NCBI RefSeq assembly: GCF_900291975.1
Contig: NZ_OMPN01000001.1
Location: forward strand, 2,480,001-2,544,000
Direction of reading: 5' to 3'
Length of the DNA stretch: 64,000 bases
Source: Agathobaculum massiliense
GTDB lineage: Bacteria > Bacillota > Clostridia > Oscillospirales > Butyricicoccaceae
Position numbers and translations under genes: made by a program. Shown one piece after another: positions 1 to 8,295 of this stretch; the first letter of the stretch is position 1; the number at the start of each line of letters is the position of its first letter. A model generated the notes under the pieces. It was not told where the DNA came from, searched no databases, and was given only the letters and a program-made list of their open reading frames with translations.

Positions 1-103
1 GCAAACACACGCGGTTCCTCTTTACCGGTCCGTTTGCTGTACAACCGGGGCGGTACTGTTCTAATGTATCACGAACAAAAACGCAAGAAAGGAGGAGAGG
101 CAA

Positions 104-754
104 ATGACCGATCCCACAAGGGCGGCATACGAATCCGCCCTGCATAAACTGAATGAATTATCCGAACGGCTTACAATCAGTAGAGAGAATGATGATTACC
201 TGCACCGTCTCGCAAATACCGCACAAAATGTTGCCATTGCCGCACGCGAGGTATATGCAGAAGCCCGCGAAAAAGATCTCCTGTGCAGCAGGAAATCTTT
301 TTCGCGGGCATGGGTGGGGGAAAGTATGGCACGGAGCAAACATGCATCCCTGCCGGACGGGTACTCGCTGGAAGTGAGGGAAGATGGTTCGGTGGTGATC
401 CGGCTTCCGCTGCGGCTGTCCAAGCGGAGCCACGACAGTGCTTTCGTGTGCGAACCACTGGATACCCTGCTGGCCCGCCACGCATCTGCACTGCCCAGAT
501 TCCGGGAGTGCACGATAGAATTTCTCCATTGCTATTCTGCGTCGCATCATCCCGCCGATGTGCGCGACCATGATAATCTGGAAACACGCGCCGTGCTCAA
601 CGTCATTGAGCGGTATCTGCTCACCAGCGACAGCGGCATCTACTGCTCCAATATCCAGACAAGCTGCTGGGGAACGAAAGACCAGACGGTGATCCTGATC
701 CGACCCGGCAAGATCCCGGTCTGTGAGGAGGCAGGGGATCATGCGGATTTTTAG
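104..754 (+). CDS. Hypothetical protein of mobile-element type (DUF6100-like)
   Basis: A 216-residue soluble protein without signal peptide or membrane segment. The ATG is set by an AAAGGAGG ribosome binding site a few bases upstream. The N-terminal third is helical and charged. The middle holds a run reading SLEVREDGSVVIRLPLRL, and the C-terminal half has an RDHDNLE segment. From memory this layout resembles DUF6100 proteins of clostridial integrative elements; I cannot confirm it without a search. Its end overlaps the next gene, so the two are probably translated together. A near-perfect 47-nt inverted repeat lies inside the reading frame and is recorded separately. No biochemical function can be assigned. 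Confidence 0.6.
   Translation: MTDPTRAAYESALHKLNELSERLTISRENDDYLHRLANTAQNVAIAAREVYAEAREKDLLCSRKSFSRAWVGESMARSKHASLPDGYSLEVREDGSVVIRLPLRLSKRSHDSAFVCEPLDTLLARHASALPRFRECTIEFLHCYSASHHPADVRDHDNLETRAVLNVIERYLLTSDSGIYCSNIQTSCWGTKDQTVILIRPGKIPVCEEAGDHADF
263..309. repeat. Long near-perfect hairpin inside a coding region
   Basis: A 15-base arm (GCCCGCGAAAAAGAT) pairs perfectly with its complement at 295-309. After a single mismatch, TCCTG pairs with CAGGA around the five-base loop TGCAG. The whole hairpin is read through in frame by the surrounding gene. Coding sequence rarely forms such a helix by chance, so it may be a small inserted palindromic element or an RNA control structure. Confidence 0.75.
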
Positions 755-1763
755 AAACAGCGCCGCATGGATCCTGCTGCAAACCAGCGTCATCTTCGGG
801 CAGCTGCCGTATCACGCTCTTAAATTAGTGATCAGCAACTACGAACTCATGCAGGATGCGTTTCAAAAGCTGTGCCGCGCAGGATACCTTGAGGTTGTCA
901 AAGCGCCGGGGCACAAAAGTTTTTTCGCCACAGATGCCGGGGTTGAGACCTATTGCCGGATGCTGCATAAAGAGGGGCGCGCACCAATCAGGAAAAAGCC
1001 TGCGGGCACCCGCAATATCCAGAAAGCCATCCGGCTCAGCCGCATCAATGAAGCACGGATGTTTTTCGCCTTTCTCGGCCACGCATCATACCAGACCTCG
1101 CTGGAAATCAAGCGCGAGATGGAGAAAAAGGATGCCCGTAGCTCGGACAGTCTCAAATATTCCCGTTTCGTCGGCAAGATCAAGCGCGGCAAGCAGGTAT
1201 CGCTGATCTACCATTTCGGAAACGGCAACCAGCGGCTCAACCCGAACGGCGAGAGCAATGCGTCGGTCTGGCTGCGCGAGCAGGACACGATCCCCTGTGA
1301 AAAGATCATCCTGACCGAGACGGAGAAAGGACTCGTGGACATTCTGGAATACTCCTTATGGGCGTTGAACAAAAGCAGCGACGCGCTCCGGCACATGCAG
1401 CTCAACTACTACATCTCATACGATGACAACGCAGTGCTGCTGCCGCTGACAATAGGTGCCGGATACTTCGCGCAGGCATTCGGCCGCGAGGACTGGCCGC
1501 AGATGCTGCGGTATCTGGAGGATAAGTCACGCCCTGCGGATGGCATATTCCTGTCTACGCTCGATGGCAGGTGGATGGATGTATTGGTTTACTTATCAAA
1601 GGAACTTACACCTGATGTACCCTTGACTTTTGCTGTGTGGGATTTCCAGATCCCGATCCTGCAGGAGCTGACTGACCGAGGGTTGCTGCCTAAAAACTGG
1701 CCGGGCATCTACTACCGCATAAAGGATTTTTGCCATGGAATGTCATATCGTCAAGATGCTTAG
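741..1763 (+). CDS. Hypothetical winged-helix-like protein
   Basis: About 340 residues. I start it at the ATG that follows AGGAGG with good spacing, rather than at an upstream GTG that lies inside that ribosome binding site. The first ~75 residues (tandem helices, then a YLEVVKAPGHKSFFATDAG stretch) look like a winged-helix DNA-binding fold. The remainder is mixed alpha/beta with no motif I recognise. The start overlaps the end of the preceding gene, implying co-expression. The pair probably belongs to an integrative element that extends left of the window. It could be a replication or transfer accessory gene, but the sequence does not decide this. Confidence 0.55.
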   Translation: MRIFRNSAAWILLQTSVIFGQLPYHALKLVISNYELMQDAFQKLCRAGYLEVVKAPGHKSFFATDAGVETYCRMLHKEGRAPIRKKPAGTRNIQKAIRLSRINEARMFFAFLGHASYQTSLEIKREMEKKDARSSDSLKYSRFVGKIKRGKQVSLIYHFGNGNQRLNPNGESNASVWLREQDTIPCEKIILTETEKGLVDILEYSLWALNKSSDALRHMQLNYYISYDDNAVLLPLTIGAGYFAQAFGREDWPQMLRYLEDKSRPADGIFLSTLDGRWMDVLVYLSKELTPDVPLTFAVWDFQIPILQELTDRGLLPKNWPGIYYRIKDFCHGMSYRQDA

Positions 1764-1836
1764 AGAAAATCTATATTTGAGAAGAAACATTTTTTCAATT
1801 ATAAATATGTGGCTATCGTGCGAACGTATAGTTTGG

Positions 1837-1886
1837 TTGACGGAGGTCATAGAAGGATGATATAATGGAATCAATTCTAAAATAAA
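1837..1886 (+). promoter_or_regulatory. Promoter and operator of the TetR gene
   Basis: TTGACG and TATAAT are separated by 18 bases and are followed at once by GAATCAATTCTAAAATAAA. That 19-base string recurs, inverted, in the promoter of the operon that starts near 3.95 kb. It contains the palindrome GAATCAATTC-like core, overlaps the expected transcription start, and would suit autorepression by the TetR protein. Confidence 0.7.
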
Positions 1887-1920
1887 ATGTTGTTAATATA
1901 ATGTGAAATGGGGGATCGGT

Positions 1921-2553
1921 ATGTCTCTGAAGCCCGGCAAACGCCAGCTCAAATCCGAGAAAAATAGGAACTTAATCTACAACTGTGCAATCAGGCTGTT
2001 TCGGGAGCACGGTTATCAAAAGGTATCCGTTGAGGATATTGTAGAGGCTTCTGGTACATCGGTCGGTACATTTTATCACTATTTCAAAAGCAAGGACGAA
2101 CTGCCTGTCCTGTTTTTGACGACCTACCTGCAGCAATCATTTGATGAATATGAAGAGCGGGTGCTGGTTCCAAACCAGGAAAGCGATGTACCGGTTCTCC
2201 ATCAGCTTTATGCATTCCTGATTTTTGCACAGGGGTTGCCACATGAGGGGGGCGAAGAATTCCTGCGAGCAGCAACCATTTATATGCTGCGCGAAGAGAC
2301 TGGGCAAGTGGCGTATCACTATATACTCAATCCGGATCGATCCTATGCCCGCATCTGCCGTAAATTACTGGAGGAGGGCCAGAAAAAAGGGGAGATCCGC
2401 ACGGACCGCACACCGGAGGAGTTATTCGAGATGATCAGCGTTTTTTCAAATGGCATTGACCAGCTTTGCTATTTGAATCACGATGAAATCTCTGTGACCG
2501 AGGTTTATGGTGGGATGTTGCAGGACTTTGTCGACCGGATGCTGGCGGCATAG
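1921..2553 (+). CDS. TetR/AcrR family transcriptional regulator
   Basis: A 210-residue TetR-type repressor. The N-terminal helix-turn-helix is clear: IYNCAIRLFREHGYQKVSVE, then DIVEASGTSVGTFYHYFKSK, ending near residue 65. The variable ligand-binding helices follow. The ATG preceded by GGGGGA is preferred over an in-frame GTG 18 bases upstream. Its promoter carries an operator-like sequence also found in front of the FAD/Fe-S oxidoreductase operon, so that operon is the most likely target besides itself. The ligand is unknown; an amine, amino acid or conjugate used by the operon is a reasonable guess. A strong stem-loop follows the stop codon. Confidence 0.85.
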   Translation: MSLKPGKRQLKSEKNRNLIYNCAIRLFREHGYQKVSVEDIVEASGTSVGTFYHYFKSKDELPVLFLTTYLQQSFDEYEERVLVPNQESDVPVLHQLYAFLIFAQGLPHEGGEEFLRAATIYMLREETGQVAYHYILNPDRSYARICRKLLEEGQKKGEIRTDRTPEELFEMISVFSNGIDQLCYLNHDEISVTEVYGGMLQDFVDRMLAA

Positions 2554-2572
2554 AGGAACAAGACAAAAAACC

Positions 2573-2611
2573 AGAGGGAGCATTGCAAATATTTTGCAGT
2601 GCTCCCTCTTT
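2573..2611 (+). terminator. Terminator after the TetR gene
   Basis: A 17-bp stem with one G-U pair and a three-base loop, AGAGGGAGCATTGCAAA against its complement, is followed by a short T run just past the TetR stop. Confidence 0.75.
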
Positions 2612-2690
2612 GAATTGGTGCTCCAGTAGGAAAGTGCTTTTAGGTACTGGTGTAGATGGTGCGTCGCGCCCTATGTAATAAGTACAAAAG

Positions 2691-2728
2691 CACAAAGGGC
2701 AGACGCATTACAGCATCTGCCCTTTGTG
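2691..2728 (-). terminator. Terminator after the LysR gene
   Basis: CACAAAGGGCAGA pairs with TCTGCCCTTTGTG over a 12-base loop. It sits directly beyond the stop codon of the leftward LysR gene and continues into T-rich sequence in that direction. Confidence 0.7.
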
Positions 2729-2729
2729 G

Positions 2730-3614
2730 TTAAATGCTGGCATACAACTGACGCGCGAAGCGGATGAATAAATGACCGGCTGCAGCGAGCGGCTGATTTT
2801 TTTTGGCGAGAAACACACGGTTGGATGGATTTTGGCTGACAGTCAATGATTTACGATTCAATTCACGGGGAAGGTCATCCGTTTGGCTCAGGTAGAGCAC
2901 CGTGACCGCCAGTCCGTGTTCTATCCAGAAGTACAACTGCGGCAGGCTACTGCTGACACAGCGGATCGTAGGCATAAAGCCTTCTTCCATGCAGAGCTGT
3001 GAAATCATATCACTGTCTCGATCAGTCAGGCAGAGCGGGACGTCACGCAGATCCGCAATGGAGATAGCCGCGCGGGTGGAGGGGAGCCATATATTGTCGG
3101 ACGAGAAAACTACATGAGGATATTCCGGCACAGACAGAACTTCATCGAGCTCAGGCGGAGCTGAATGATGCAGGTCGGCAACGCCAATATCCACAAAGCC
3201 GTCCTGTACCATAGCTGCTACGTCACCAGCACTGCCAGTGTAGAGGGTATAACGCAAGCCGGGCGCATCCTGATTGCACAGCCGCAGGATGCGCTCGGTA
3301 AATTTCTGGGGCAGAGTTTGTGAAATTCCCAGCCGCAGCGTGCCACTTCCGTTTTGCGCACTGTCGAGGAGCTCGTGCTTCATATCCGTCTCCAATCGGC
3401 AAATTGCTTTACAGCGGGTGTACAGCACCCGCCCAGCCTCAGTGAGTTCTACACGGCGTGTGCTTCGTTTGAGCAACTGGACACCGAACTCTTCCTCCAG
3501 CATGCGGATCTGATTGCTGAGCGCAGGCTGGGCGATGCGCATCTGCCGGGCTGCGGCAGTGATCGTGCCGCACTCAACAACAGCAATGAAGTTCTGGAAG
3601 GTTTCAAGGCGCAT
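2730..3614 (-). CDS. LysR family transcriptional regulator
   Basis: A 294-residue LysR regulator. The start is the ATG of MRLETFQNF, which follows GGAGG by eight bases; an upstream ATG lacks a site. The N-terminal winged HTH is textbook: GTITAAARQMRIAQPALSNQ, then a LEEEFGVQLLKRSTRRVELTE wing. A substrate-binding domain of two alpha/beta lobes starts near residue 90. It is transcribed divergently from the FAD/Fe-S oxidoreductase operon across a ~340-base gap, the classic arrangement for a LysR protein that activates its neighbour. The effector is unknown but is likely a substrate or intermediate of that operon. Confidence 0.88.
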   Translation of the reverse strand: MRLETFQNFIAVVECGTITAAARQMRIAQPALSNQIRMLEEEFGVQLLKRSTRRVELTEAGRVLYTRCKAICRLETDMKHELLDSAQNGSGTLRLGISQTLPQKFTERILRLCNQDAPGLRYTLYTGSAGDVAAMVQDGFVDIGVADLHHSAPPELDEVLSVPEYPHVVFSSDNIWLPSTRAAISIADLRDVPLCLTDRDSDMISQLCMEEGFMPTIRCVSSSLPQLYFWIEHGLAVTVLYLSQTDDLPRELNRKSLTVSQNPSNRVFLAKKNQPLAAAGHLFIRFARQLYASI

Positions 3615-3658
3615 GCAATCTACCTCCATTCGGTGGGTCTGTCAATTTTTATAGAATA

Positions 3659-3686
3659 ATTATAGCATCCTTTGTGAAAAATGCAA
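3659..3686 (-). promoter_or_regulatory. Promoter of the LysR gene
   Basis: Read leftward, TTGCAT and TATAAT are 16 bases apart, about 50 bases upstream of the LysR start. A degenerate copy of the TetR operator (AATCCATTCTA) lies just upstream at 3692-3702. Confidence 0.6.
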
Positions 3687-3760
3687 TCTAAAATCCATTC
3701 TATGTATGAAATATATAAGATAATATTATTAAATAGATCATTATAATAAGATTATTGTAT

Positions 3761-3788
3761 TTGTTTATTTTAGAATTGATTCTATAAT
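3761..3788 (+). promoter_or_regulatory. Promoter of the oxidoreductase operon with embedded operator
   Basis: TTGTTT and TATAAT are separated by 16 bases. The spacer and -10 edge contain the inverse of the 19-base string found in the TetR promoter (TTTATTTTAGAATTGATTC, 3764-3782). A repressor bound here would block RNA polymerase. The untranslated leader to the first gene is about 160 bases long and includes a GC-rich stretch of unknown role. Confidence 0.6.
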
Positions 3789-3954
3789 TTATATTAGAGT
3801 AAATAATTTGCTGCACACTTCATTCACACAAGGCAGCATGCTCACCATTCCACAAATCTGAGTTGCCGCGGCGGTGCGACAGCTCAAGACCGCTTCCCTG
3901 TCAGAGGGAAAAAGAAAACCCACACATCATGGCAAAAGGAAAAGGAGATTCGCT

Positions 3955-4857
3955 ATGAACAAGTTTGCGCACGTTTATCCCGCAATGGTAACCCCGATGA
4001 ATGAGGACGGCAGCTTTAACTTTACAGCTGCGAAAAAGCATGCGGACTGGATGATCAGCGAAGGTATTGATGGCTTGGGCATCCTGATGGCGGCCGGCGA
4101 ATACCAGAGCATGTCGCTCGAAGAACACAAGGCCTATGTCCGTGAGATGGTGCCGTATGTCAAGGACCGTGTATCGGTCATTGTCGGTTGCTCGCGTGAG
4201 CGCCCTGAGGATGCAGTGGAGCTGATGGAAAATGCGCGCGAAGCAGGCGCTTCCGCCGCCATGGTGCTGCCCTCTTTCTACTATCACCCGACACAGCACG
4301 AGATCTACGAGCATTATAAATACATCAACGACCATTCCGGCCTGGACATCATGGTTTACAACAACGGCAATGTTACCACCGGCATCACCACCGAGACCAT
4401 GCGCGAGCTGTATAAGCTGGAGCATGTCAAGATCGTTAAGGACGCTTCCATGATGATCGACGTGATGACCGATTACATTTTTGCAGGCGAAGAGGCAGAG
4501 GACGACATCGGCGTACTGTGCGGCTGCGACTATCTGCTGTATCAGGCATATGCGACCGGCGCGATCGGCTGGATCAGCATGACCGCAAACATCCTGCCCA
4601 AGCTGTCCATGCAGTTCCACAAGGCCATGCTGGAGGAGAAGGACTTTGAAAAGGGCCTGATGCTGTATAAAAAGCTCTATCCGGTGGTCAACATGACGGA
4701 ACGTTTTGACCGGCCGACGCAGGCGGTCAAGTATATCCTGAAAGAGGTGTACGGCTTTGAAGAGGGCATCTGCCGCCGGCCGCGCCAGGGCCTGACCGAG
4801 GAGGATAAAAAGCTGGTGCTCGAGTGGAGCAACATCCGCGCGCTGTCCAAGGAATAA
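3955..4857 (+). CDS. Dihydrodipicolinate synthase/N-acetylneuraminate lyase family protein
   Basis: A 300-residue class I aldolase-fold enzyme. The ATG follows AAAGGAG. It keeps the family's Schiff-base lysine (KIVKDASM) and the active-site tyrosine (IMVYNNGN). The usual carboxylate-binding GTTGE loop is replaced by LMAAGEY, so it probably does not make lysine precursors. Members beside split amino-acid dehydrogenases include 1-pyrroline-4-hydroxy-2-carboxylate deaminase, so an amino-acid-derived keto or imino acid is a reasonable substrate class; this is inference. It heads an operon whose next genes encode an FAD/Fe-S dehydrogenase. A promoter with an embedded TetR-type operator lies upstream. 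Confidence 0.85.
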   Translation: MNKFAHVYPAMVTPMNEDGSFNFTAAKKHADWMISEGIDGLGILMAAGEYQSMSLEEHKAYVREMVPYVKDRVSVIVGCSRERPEDAVELMENAREAGASAAMVLPSFYYHPTQHEIYEHYKYINDHSGLDIMVYNNGNVTTGITTETMRELYKLEHVKIVKDASMMIDVMTDYIFAGEEAEDDIGVLCGCDYLLYQAYATGAIGWISMTANILPKLSMQFHKAMLEEKDFEKGLMLYKKLYPVVNMTERFDRPTQAVKYILKEVYGFEEGICRRPRQGLTEEDKKLVLEWSNIRALSKE

Positions 4858-4893
4858 GCGGCGCGATCATTTGCGGACAAGGAGGGCTTCCCT

Positions 4894-5952
4894 GTGAAAC
4901 AGACAGATTATTTGATTGTCGGCGCGGGCATTGTCGGATGCACCGCGGCCTATTTCCTGACCGAGCGCGGCAAAAAGGTAACGGTGGTCGACAAGGGCTA
5001 TCCCTGTAACGAGGCCTCGGGCGTCAATGCGGGCGGCATCGAGCTGCTGCAGCAGCCGCCGAAATCACTGCCTTACCACAAGGAAGCCGCCGAGCTGTGG
5101 GATAAGTTTCAGAATCAGGACGGGATTGACGTCGGCTACCACCGCACGGGCGGCATCTATGCCATCCTGCTTGAGGAGGATCTGCACATGCTCGACGAGC
5201 AGGAAGAGAGATTCCGCGCCAATGGCCTGCCGGTCAAGCGGCTTGACCGGGAAACTATCCGCGAGATGGTTCCCGGCGTAGCGGACGACGTAATCGCTGC
5301 AAATTTCAGCCCGATTTCTGCCTATGCCAATCCGCTCAAGGCAGGACGGAACGTGCTCGAAGCGGCGAAGAAAAAGGGCGCGTGCTTTATGGATCACCAG
5401 CCGGTCAGCAAAATCGAACGCGCGGCAGACGGAAACGGCTACGATGTATTTACTGCAGACGATGTGATCCGTGCAGAGAAGGTGCTGGTCGCGTGCGGCA
5501 TCCGCTCGCCTAAACTGCTCGACCCGCTTGGCGTACATATTGAATTCGCGGAGCAGCATAACATGATCACCGTCACCGAGAAGGCACCGCCCTTCCTGAA
5601 CTATACGTTCACCACCCCGACGCTGACCATGAAGCAGACCGCGGAAGGTTCGATCCTGATCGGTGGCGGCCGCGAGGGCTACGGCGATATCAAGACCGGC
5701 GTTAAGGACGTATCGATTAACAATCTCTGCTTTAATGTCCGGGAGGCACAGGCGATTCTCCCTTCGATCAAAAAGCTCAACATCCTGCGCAGTTGGTCGG
5801 GCTTTGAGGGCTTTACGCCCGACCGCCTGCCCTGGATGGGTGAGGTGGAAAACTATCCCGGCGTGTACTATGCGGTCACCGGCTTCTGCGGCTTTGCACT
5901 TGGCCCCGCAGTCGGCATGCGCGCATGCAAAATGATGACCGGCGAGGCGTAA
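4894..5952 (+). CDS. FAD-dependent amine/amino-acid oxidoreductase (DAO family), catalytic subunit
   Basis: A 352-residue D-amino-acid-oxidase-superfamily flavoprotein. It starts at a GTG behind AAGGAGGG. The Rossmann FAD motif GAGIVGCTAAYFL lies near residue 10 and the C-terminal FAD loop near PWMGEVENYPGVYYAVTGF. The family comprises glycine/sarcosine oxidases and the beta subunit of D-hydroxyproline dehydrogenase and opine oxidases, which oxidise a secondary or primary amine to an imine. The next three genes supply the usual partner subunits: a 2Fe-2S protein, an NAD/FAD protein, and a ferredoxin with a BFD domain. The enzyme is therefore probably a multi-subunit dehydrogenase passing electrons to ferredoxin or NAD rather than O2. 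The exact substrate is unresolved. Confidence 0.85.
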   Translation: MKQTDYLIVGAGIVGCTAAYFLTERGKKVTVVDKGYPCNEASGVNAGGIELLQQPPKSLPYHKEAAELWDKFQNQDGIDVGYHRTGGIYAILLEEDLHMLDEQEERFRANGLPVKRLDRETIREMVPGVADDVIAANFSPISAYANPLKAGRNVLEAAKKKGACFMDHQPVSKIERAADGNGYDVFTADDVIRAEKVLVACGIRSPKLLDPLGVHIEFAEQHNMITVTEKAPPFLNYTFTTPTLTMKQTAEGSILIGGGREGYGDIKTGVKDVSINNLCFNVREAQAILPSIKKLNILRSWSGFEGFTPDRLPWMGEVENYPGVYYAVTGFCGFALGPAVGMRACKMMTGEA

Positions 5953-5988
5953 GCGCGGCGACGCAGCGAAGAAATAGGAGGAGTTCAT

Positions 5989-6303
5989 ATGTCCAGAATT
6001 GAACATCATGTTATTTTGGGTGATTTGGAGCCGGGTACCCAGGTCTGGATCACTGTAGACGGGAAAAAGATGCCCGCAAGGGCGGGCGAGCCCATCCTGT
6101 CCGCGCTGCTGGCAAACGGCGTGAAGGTTCAGAACATCAGCATCAAGAAGCATGAGCCGCGCGGCTATTTTTGCGGAATCGGTCGTTGTACGAACTGCGT
6201 GATGACAGTCAACGGCGATCCCAACGTCCGCACCTGCGTTACCCCGGTGGAGGACGGCATGGTAATCGAGACACAGGACGGCCTTGGCAAATGGGAGGGG
6301 TAA
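5989..6303 (+). CDS. (2Fe-2S)-binding protein, dehydrogenase small subunit
   Basis: A 104-residue protein with the HcnA/SoxA-N type 2Fe-2S fold. The cysteine pattern CGIGRCTNC followed by RTC near residue 80 would ligate one cluster. The start is the ATG behind an AGGAGG site. In opine oxidases, hydrogen cyanide synthase and D-hydroxyproline dehydrogenase, such a subunit relays electrons between the amine-oxidising flavoprotein and the NAD/FAD subunit. It lies only three bases upstream of that NAD/FAD gene, supporting one complex. Confidence 0.85.
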   Translation: MSRIEHHVILGDLEPGTQVWITVDGKKMPARAGEPILSALLANGVKVQNISIKKHEPRGYFCGIGRCTNCVMTVNGDPNVRTCVTPVEDGMVIETQDGLGKWEG

Positions 6304-6306
6304 AGC

Positions 6307-7434
6307 ATGAATAAGGAAGTTGAGATCCTGGTTGTCGGTGCAGGTCCCGCAGGGCTTTCCGCCGCAATCGAGGCCGCACGGTACGGCGCAGATGTGCTTG
6401 TGGTGGATGAAAACAGCAAGCCGGGCGGCCAGCTGTTCAAGCAGATCCACAAGTTCTTCGGTTCCCGCCGCCACCATGCAGGCGTGCGCGGCGTGGATAT
6501 CGGCAACGAATTGCTGGACGAAGTGGAAAAGCTGGGCGTGGAGGTCATGCTGAACACGGTTGCCTACGGCATATACCCAAACGACGAGGGTGTGGCCCTT
6601 GCTGTGGATGGCGAGACCGGCATGATTGTACACCCTCAAAAAATCATTATGGCGACGGGCGCATCGGAAAATCCTCTGGCTTTCCCGGGCTGGACCCTGC
6701 CCGGCGTGGTCGGCGCAGGTGCAATCCAGACCATGATCAACGTCAATCGCGTGCCAGTCGGCGAGCGGGTGCTGATGATTGGCTCGGGCAACGTCGGCCT
6801 GATCGTTTCCTATCAGTTGCTGCAGTCGGGTGCTGAGGTAGCGGGCATTGTTGAGGCTGCGCCTCAACTGGGCGGCTATGGCGTACACTCGGCCAAAGTA
6901 CGCCGTGCAGGTGTACCGATCTTTACCGGCCACACCGTGCTCGAAGCTGTTCCGAACGAGGACAAGAGCGGCATTGTCGGCGCAGTCATCGCAGAAGTGG
7001 ACGACAAGTTCCAGCCTGTCAAGGGTACAGAGCAGTTCATTGCGTGCGACTGCATCGGCATCGCGGTGGGATTGACACCGGATATCGCGCTTCCCGCCAT
7101 GGCGCATGTGGAGTTTATTAACGCAGGCCGTCTGGGCAGCCAGGTCCCGATGCACGACCGCGATATGATGACAACCCAGGATGGTATTTACGTTGCAGGT
7201 GATGCTTCCGGCGTGGAAGAAGCCTCCTCGGCGATCGAGGAAGGTAAGCTTGCCGGCATTGCTGCGGCGCAGTCGTTGGGCAAGATCAGCGAAGCAGAGG
7301 CGGCGGAGGCTAAAGCAAAGGTGTGGGAATCGCTGAACCAGCTTCGTACCGGTCCTTTCGGTGCAGGCCGCGCGCAGGCAAAGGAGCAGATCATCCGGCA
7401 GATGGAGGATTGGAAGGTGAAGCAGCATGCTTGA
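6307..7434 (+). CDS. NAD(P)/FAD-dependent oxidoreductase subunit (HcnB/OoxA-like)
   Basis: 375 residues with two dinucleotide-binding motifs: [14 protein letters not shown] near the N-terminus for FAD, and [19 protein letters not shown] near residue 160 for NAD. A C-terminal [13 protein letters not shown] segment closes the FAD site. It matches the alpha-type subunit of opine oxidase and D-hydroxyproline dehydrogenase complexes but lacks their C-terminal BFD-like 2Fe-2S domain, which is encoded in the next gene. The two genes overlap by eight bases. The likely role is electron transfer from the amine-oxidising subunit via 2Fe-2S to NAD or ferredoxin. Confidence 0.85.
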   Translation: MNKEVEILVVGAGPAGLSAAIEAARYGADVLVVDENSKPGGQLFKQIHKFFGSRRHHAGVRGVDIGNELLDEVEKLGVEVMLNTVAYGIYPNDEGVALAVDGETGMIVHPQKIIMATGASENPLAFPGWTLPGVVGAGAIQTMINVNRVPVGERVLMIGSGNVGLIVSYQLLQSGAEVAGIVEAAPQLGGYGVHSAKVRRAGVPIFTGHTVLEAVPNEDKSGIVGAVIAEVDDKFQPVKGTEQFIACDCIGIAVGLTPDIALPAMAHVEFINAGRLGSQVPMHDRDMMTTQDGIYVAGDASGVEEASSAIEEGKLAGIAAAQSLGKISEAEAAEAKAKVWESLNQLRTGPFGAGRAQAKEQIIRQMEDWKVKQHA

Positions 7435-8278
7435 AAGAGACGGCTTTTTGGATATTGACGAAGTGAAGGATATACCGGGTTTCCCGGGGATGGAGGTCCT
7501 GTCGCAGAAAAAGTGCGTGGTCATTGAATGCGCGCAGAATATTCCGTGCAATCCATGTGAGGCGCTGTGCCCGCACCATGCAATCACAGTCGGTGAGCCG
7601 ATCACCAATCTGCCGGTTGTGGATAAGGACAAATGCGTGGGCTGCGGCCTGTGCGTAGCCGGCTGCCCGGGACAGGCGATCTTCCTTGTGGATCAGACTG
7701 CGGAGGATTTTGACACGGTGACCCTGCCGTATGAATACTACCCGCTGCCCGAAAAAGGGCAGGAGGTATACGGCCTGAGCCGGGACGGCCGCTTCCTGAC
7801 CAAGGGTGAGGTCATTCGCATGGTGATGAGCAAGGTCAACGACCGGACGGCTGTGGTTGAGGTCAAGGTACCCAAGGGATTTGGCATGCAGGTACGCGGC
7901 ATCTCGGTTGACGGGAAGCGGATCGCCTCGGAGGAGGCGCTGCAAAAGCCCTCGGATGCCGTGCTGGCCGAGGCCAACGAGGATAATATGTATGTCTGCC
8001 GCTGTGAAGAGATCACTAAGGCAGAAGTGATCGAGGCAGTACGCAACGGCGCGACCAGCGTCAACGAGGTCAAGCGTGTGCTCCGCCCGGGCATGGGCTT
8101 GTGCCAGGGGCGCAACTGCCATAAGACGATCGAGCGTATTATTGCGCAGGAACTGCATGTTCCGCCCGCACAGGTGCCGCAGGCGACCAAGCGCGGCCCG
8201 GTACGTCCGGTCAAGGTGACGGCATATACTTCGCTCGACGTGCAGGCCAGTGAGCAGTTCTATGAGCACGACTGGTAA
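7427..8278 (+). CDS. Ferredoxin plus BFD-like 2Fe-2S protein
   Basis: 283 residues in two parts. Residues ~25-85 form a bacterial-type ferredoxin region with cysteine clusters CNPCEALCP and [13 protein letters not shown], able to bind 4Fe-4S clusters. Residues ~185-240 form a BFD-like 2Fe-2S domain ([13 protein letters not shown] followed by CQGRNC). In related complexes the BFD domain is part of the NAD/FAD subunit, so here it has moved onto a ferredoxin. That suggests the complex hands electrons to, or takes them from, low-potential ferredoxin carriers. It overlaps the preceding gene and is followed by a 134-base gap with a structured RNA candidate. Confidence 0.85.
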   Translation: MLERDGFLDIDEVKDIPGFPGMEVLSQKKCVVIECAQNIPCNPCEALCPHHAITVGEPITNLPVVDKDKCVGCGLCVAGCPGQAIFLVDQTAEDFDTVTLPYEYYPLPEKGQEVYGLSRDGRFLTKGEVIRMVMSKVNDRTAVVEVKVPKGFGMQVRGISVDGKRIASEEALQKPSDAVLAEANEDNMYVCRCEEITKAEVIEAVRNGATSVNEVKRVLRPGMGLCQGRNCHKTIERIIAQELHVPPAQVPQATKRGPVRPVKVTAYTSLDVQASEQFYEHDW

Positions 8279-8295
8279 TTTTCAAAACACAGGTT

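Noticed and set aside
5065-7632. Very long leftward open frame (855 codons)
   Set aside because: It lies opposite three well-supported Fe-S/FAD genes in GC-rich codons, has no ribosome binding site and no family resemblance, so it is a shadow of the plus-strand genes.
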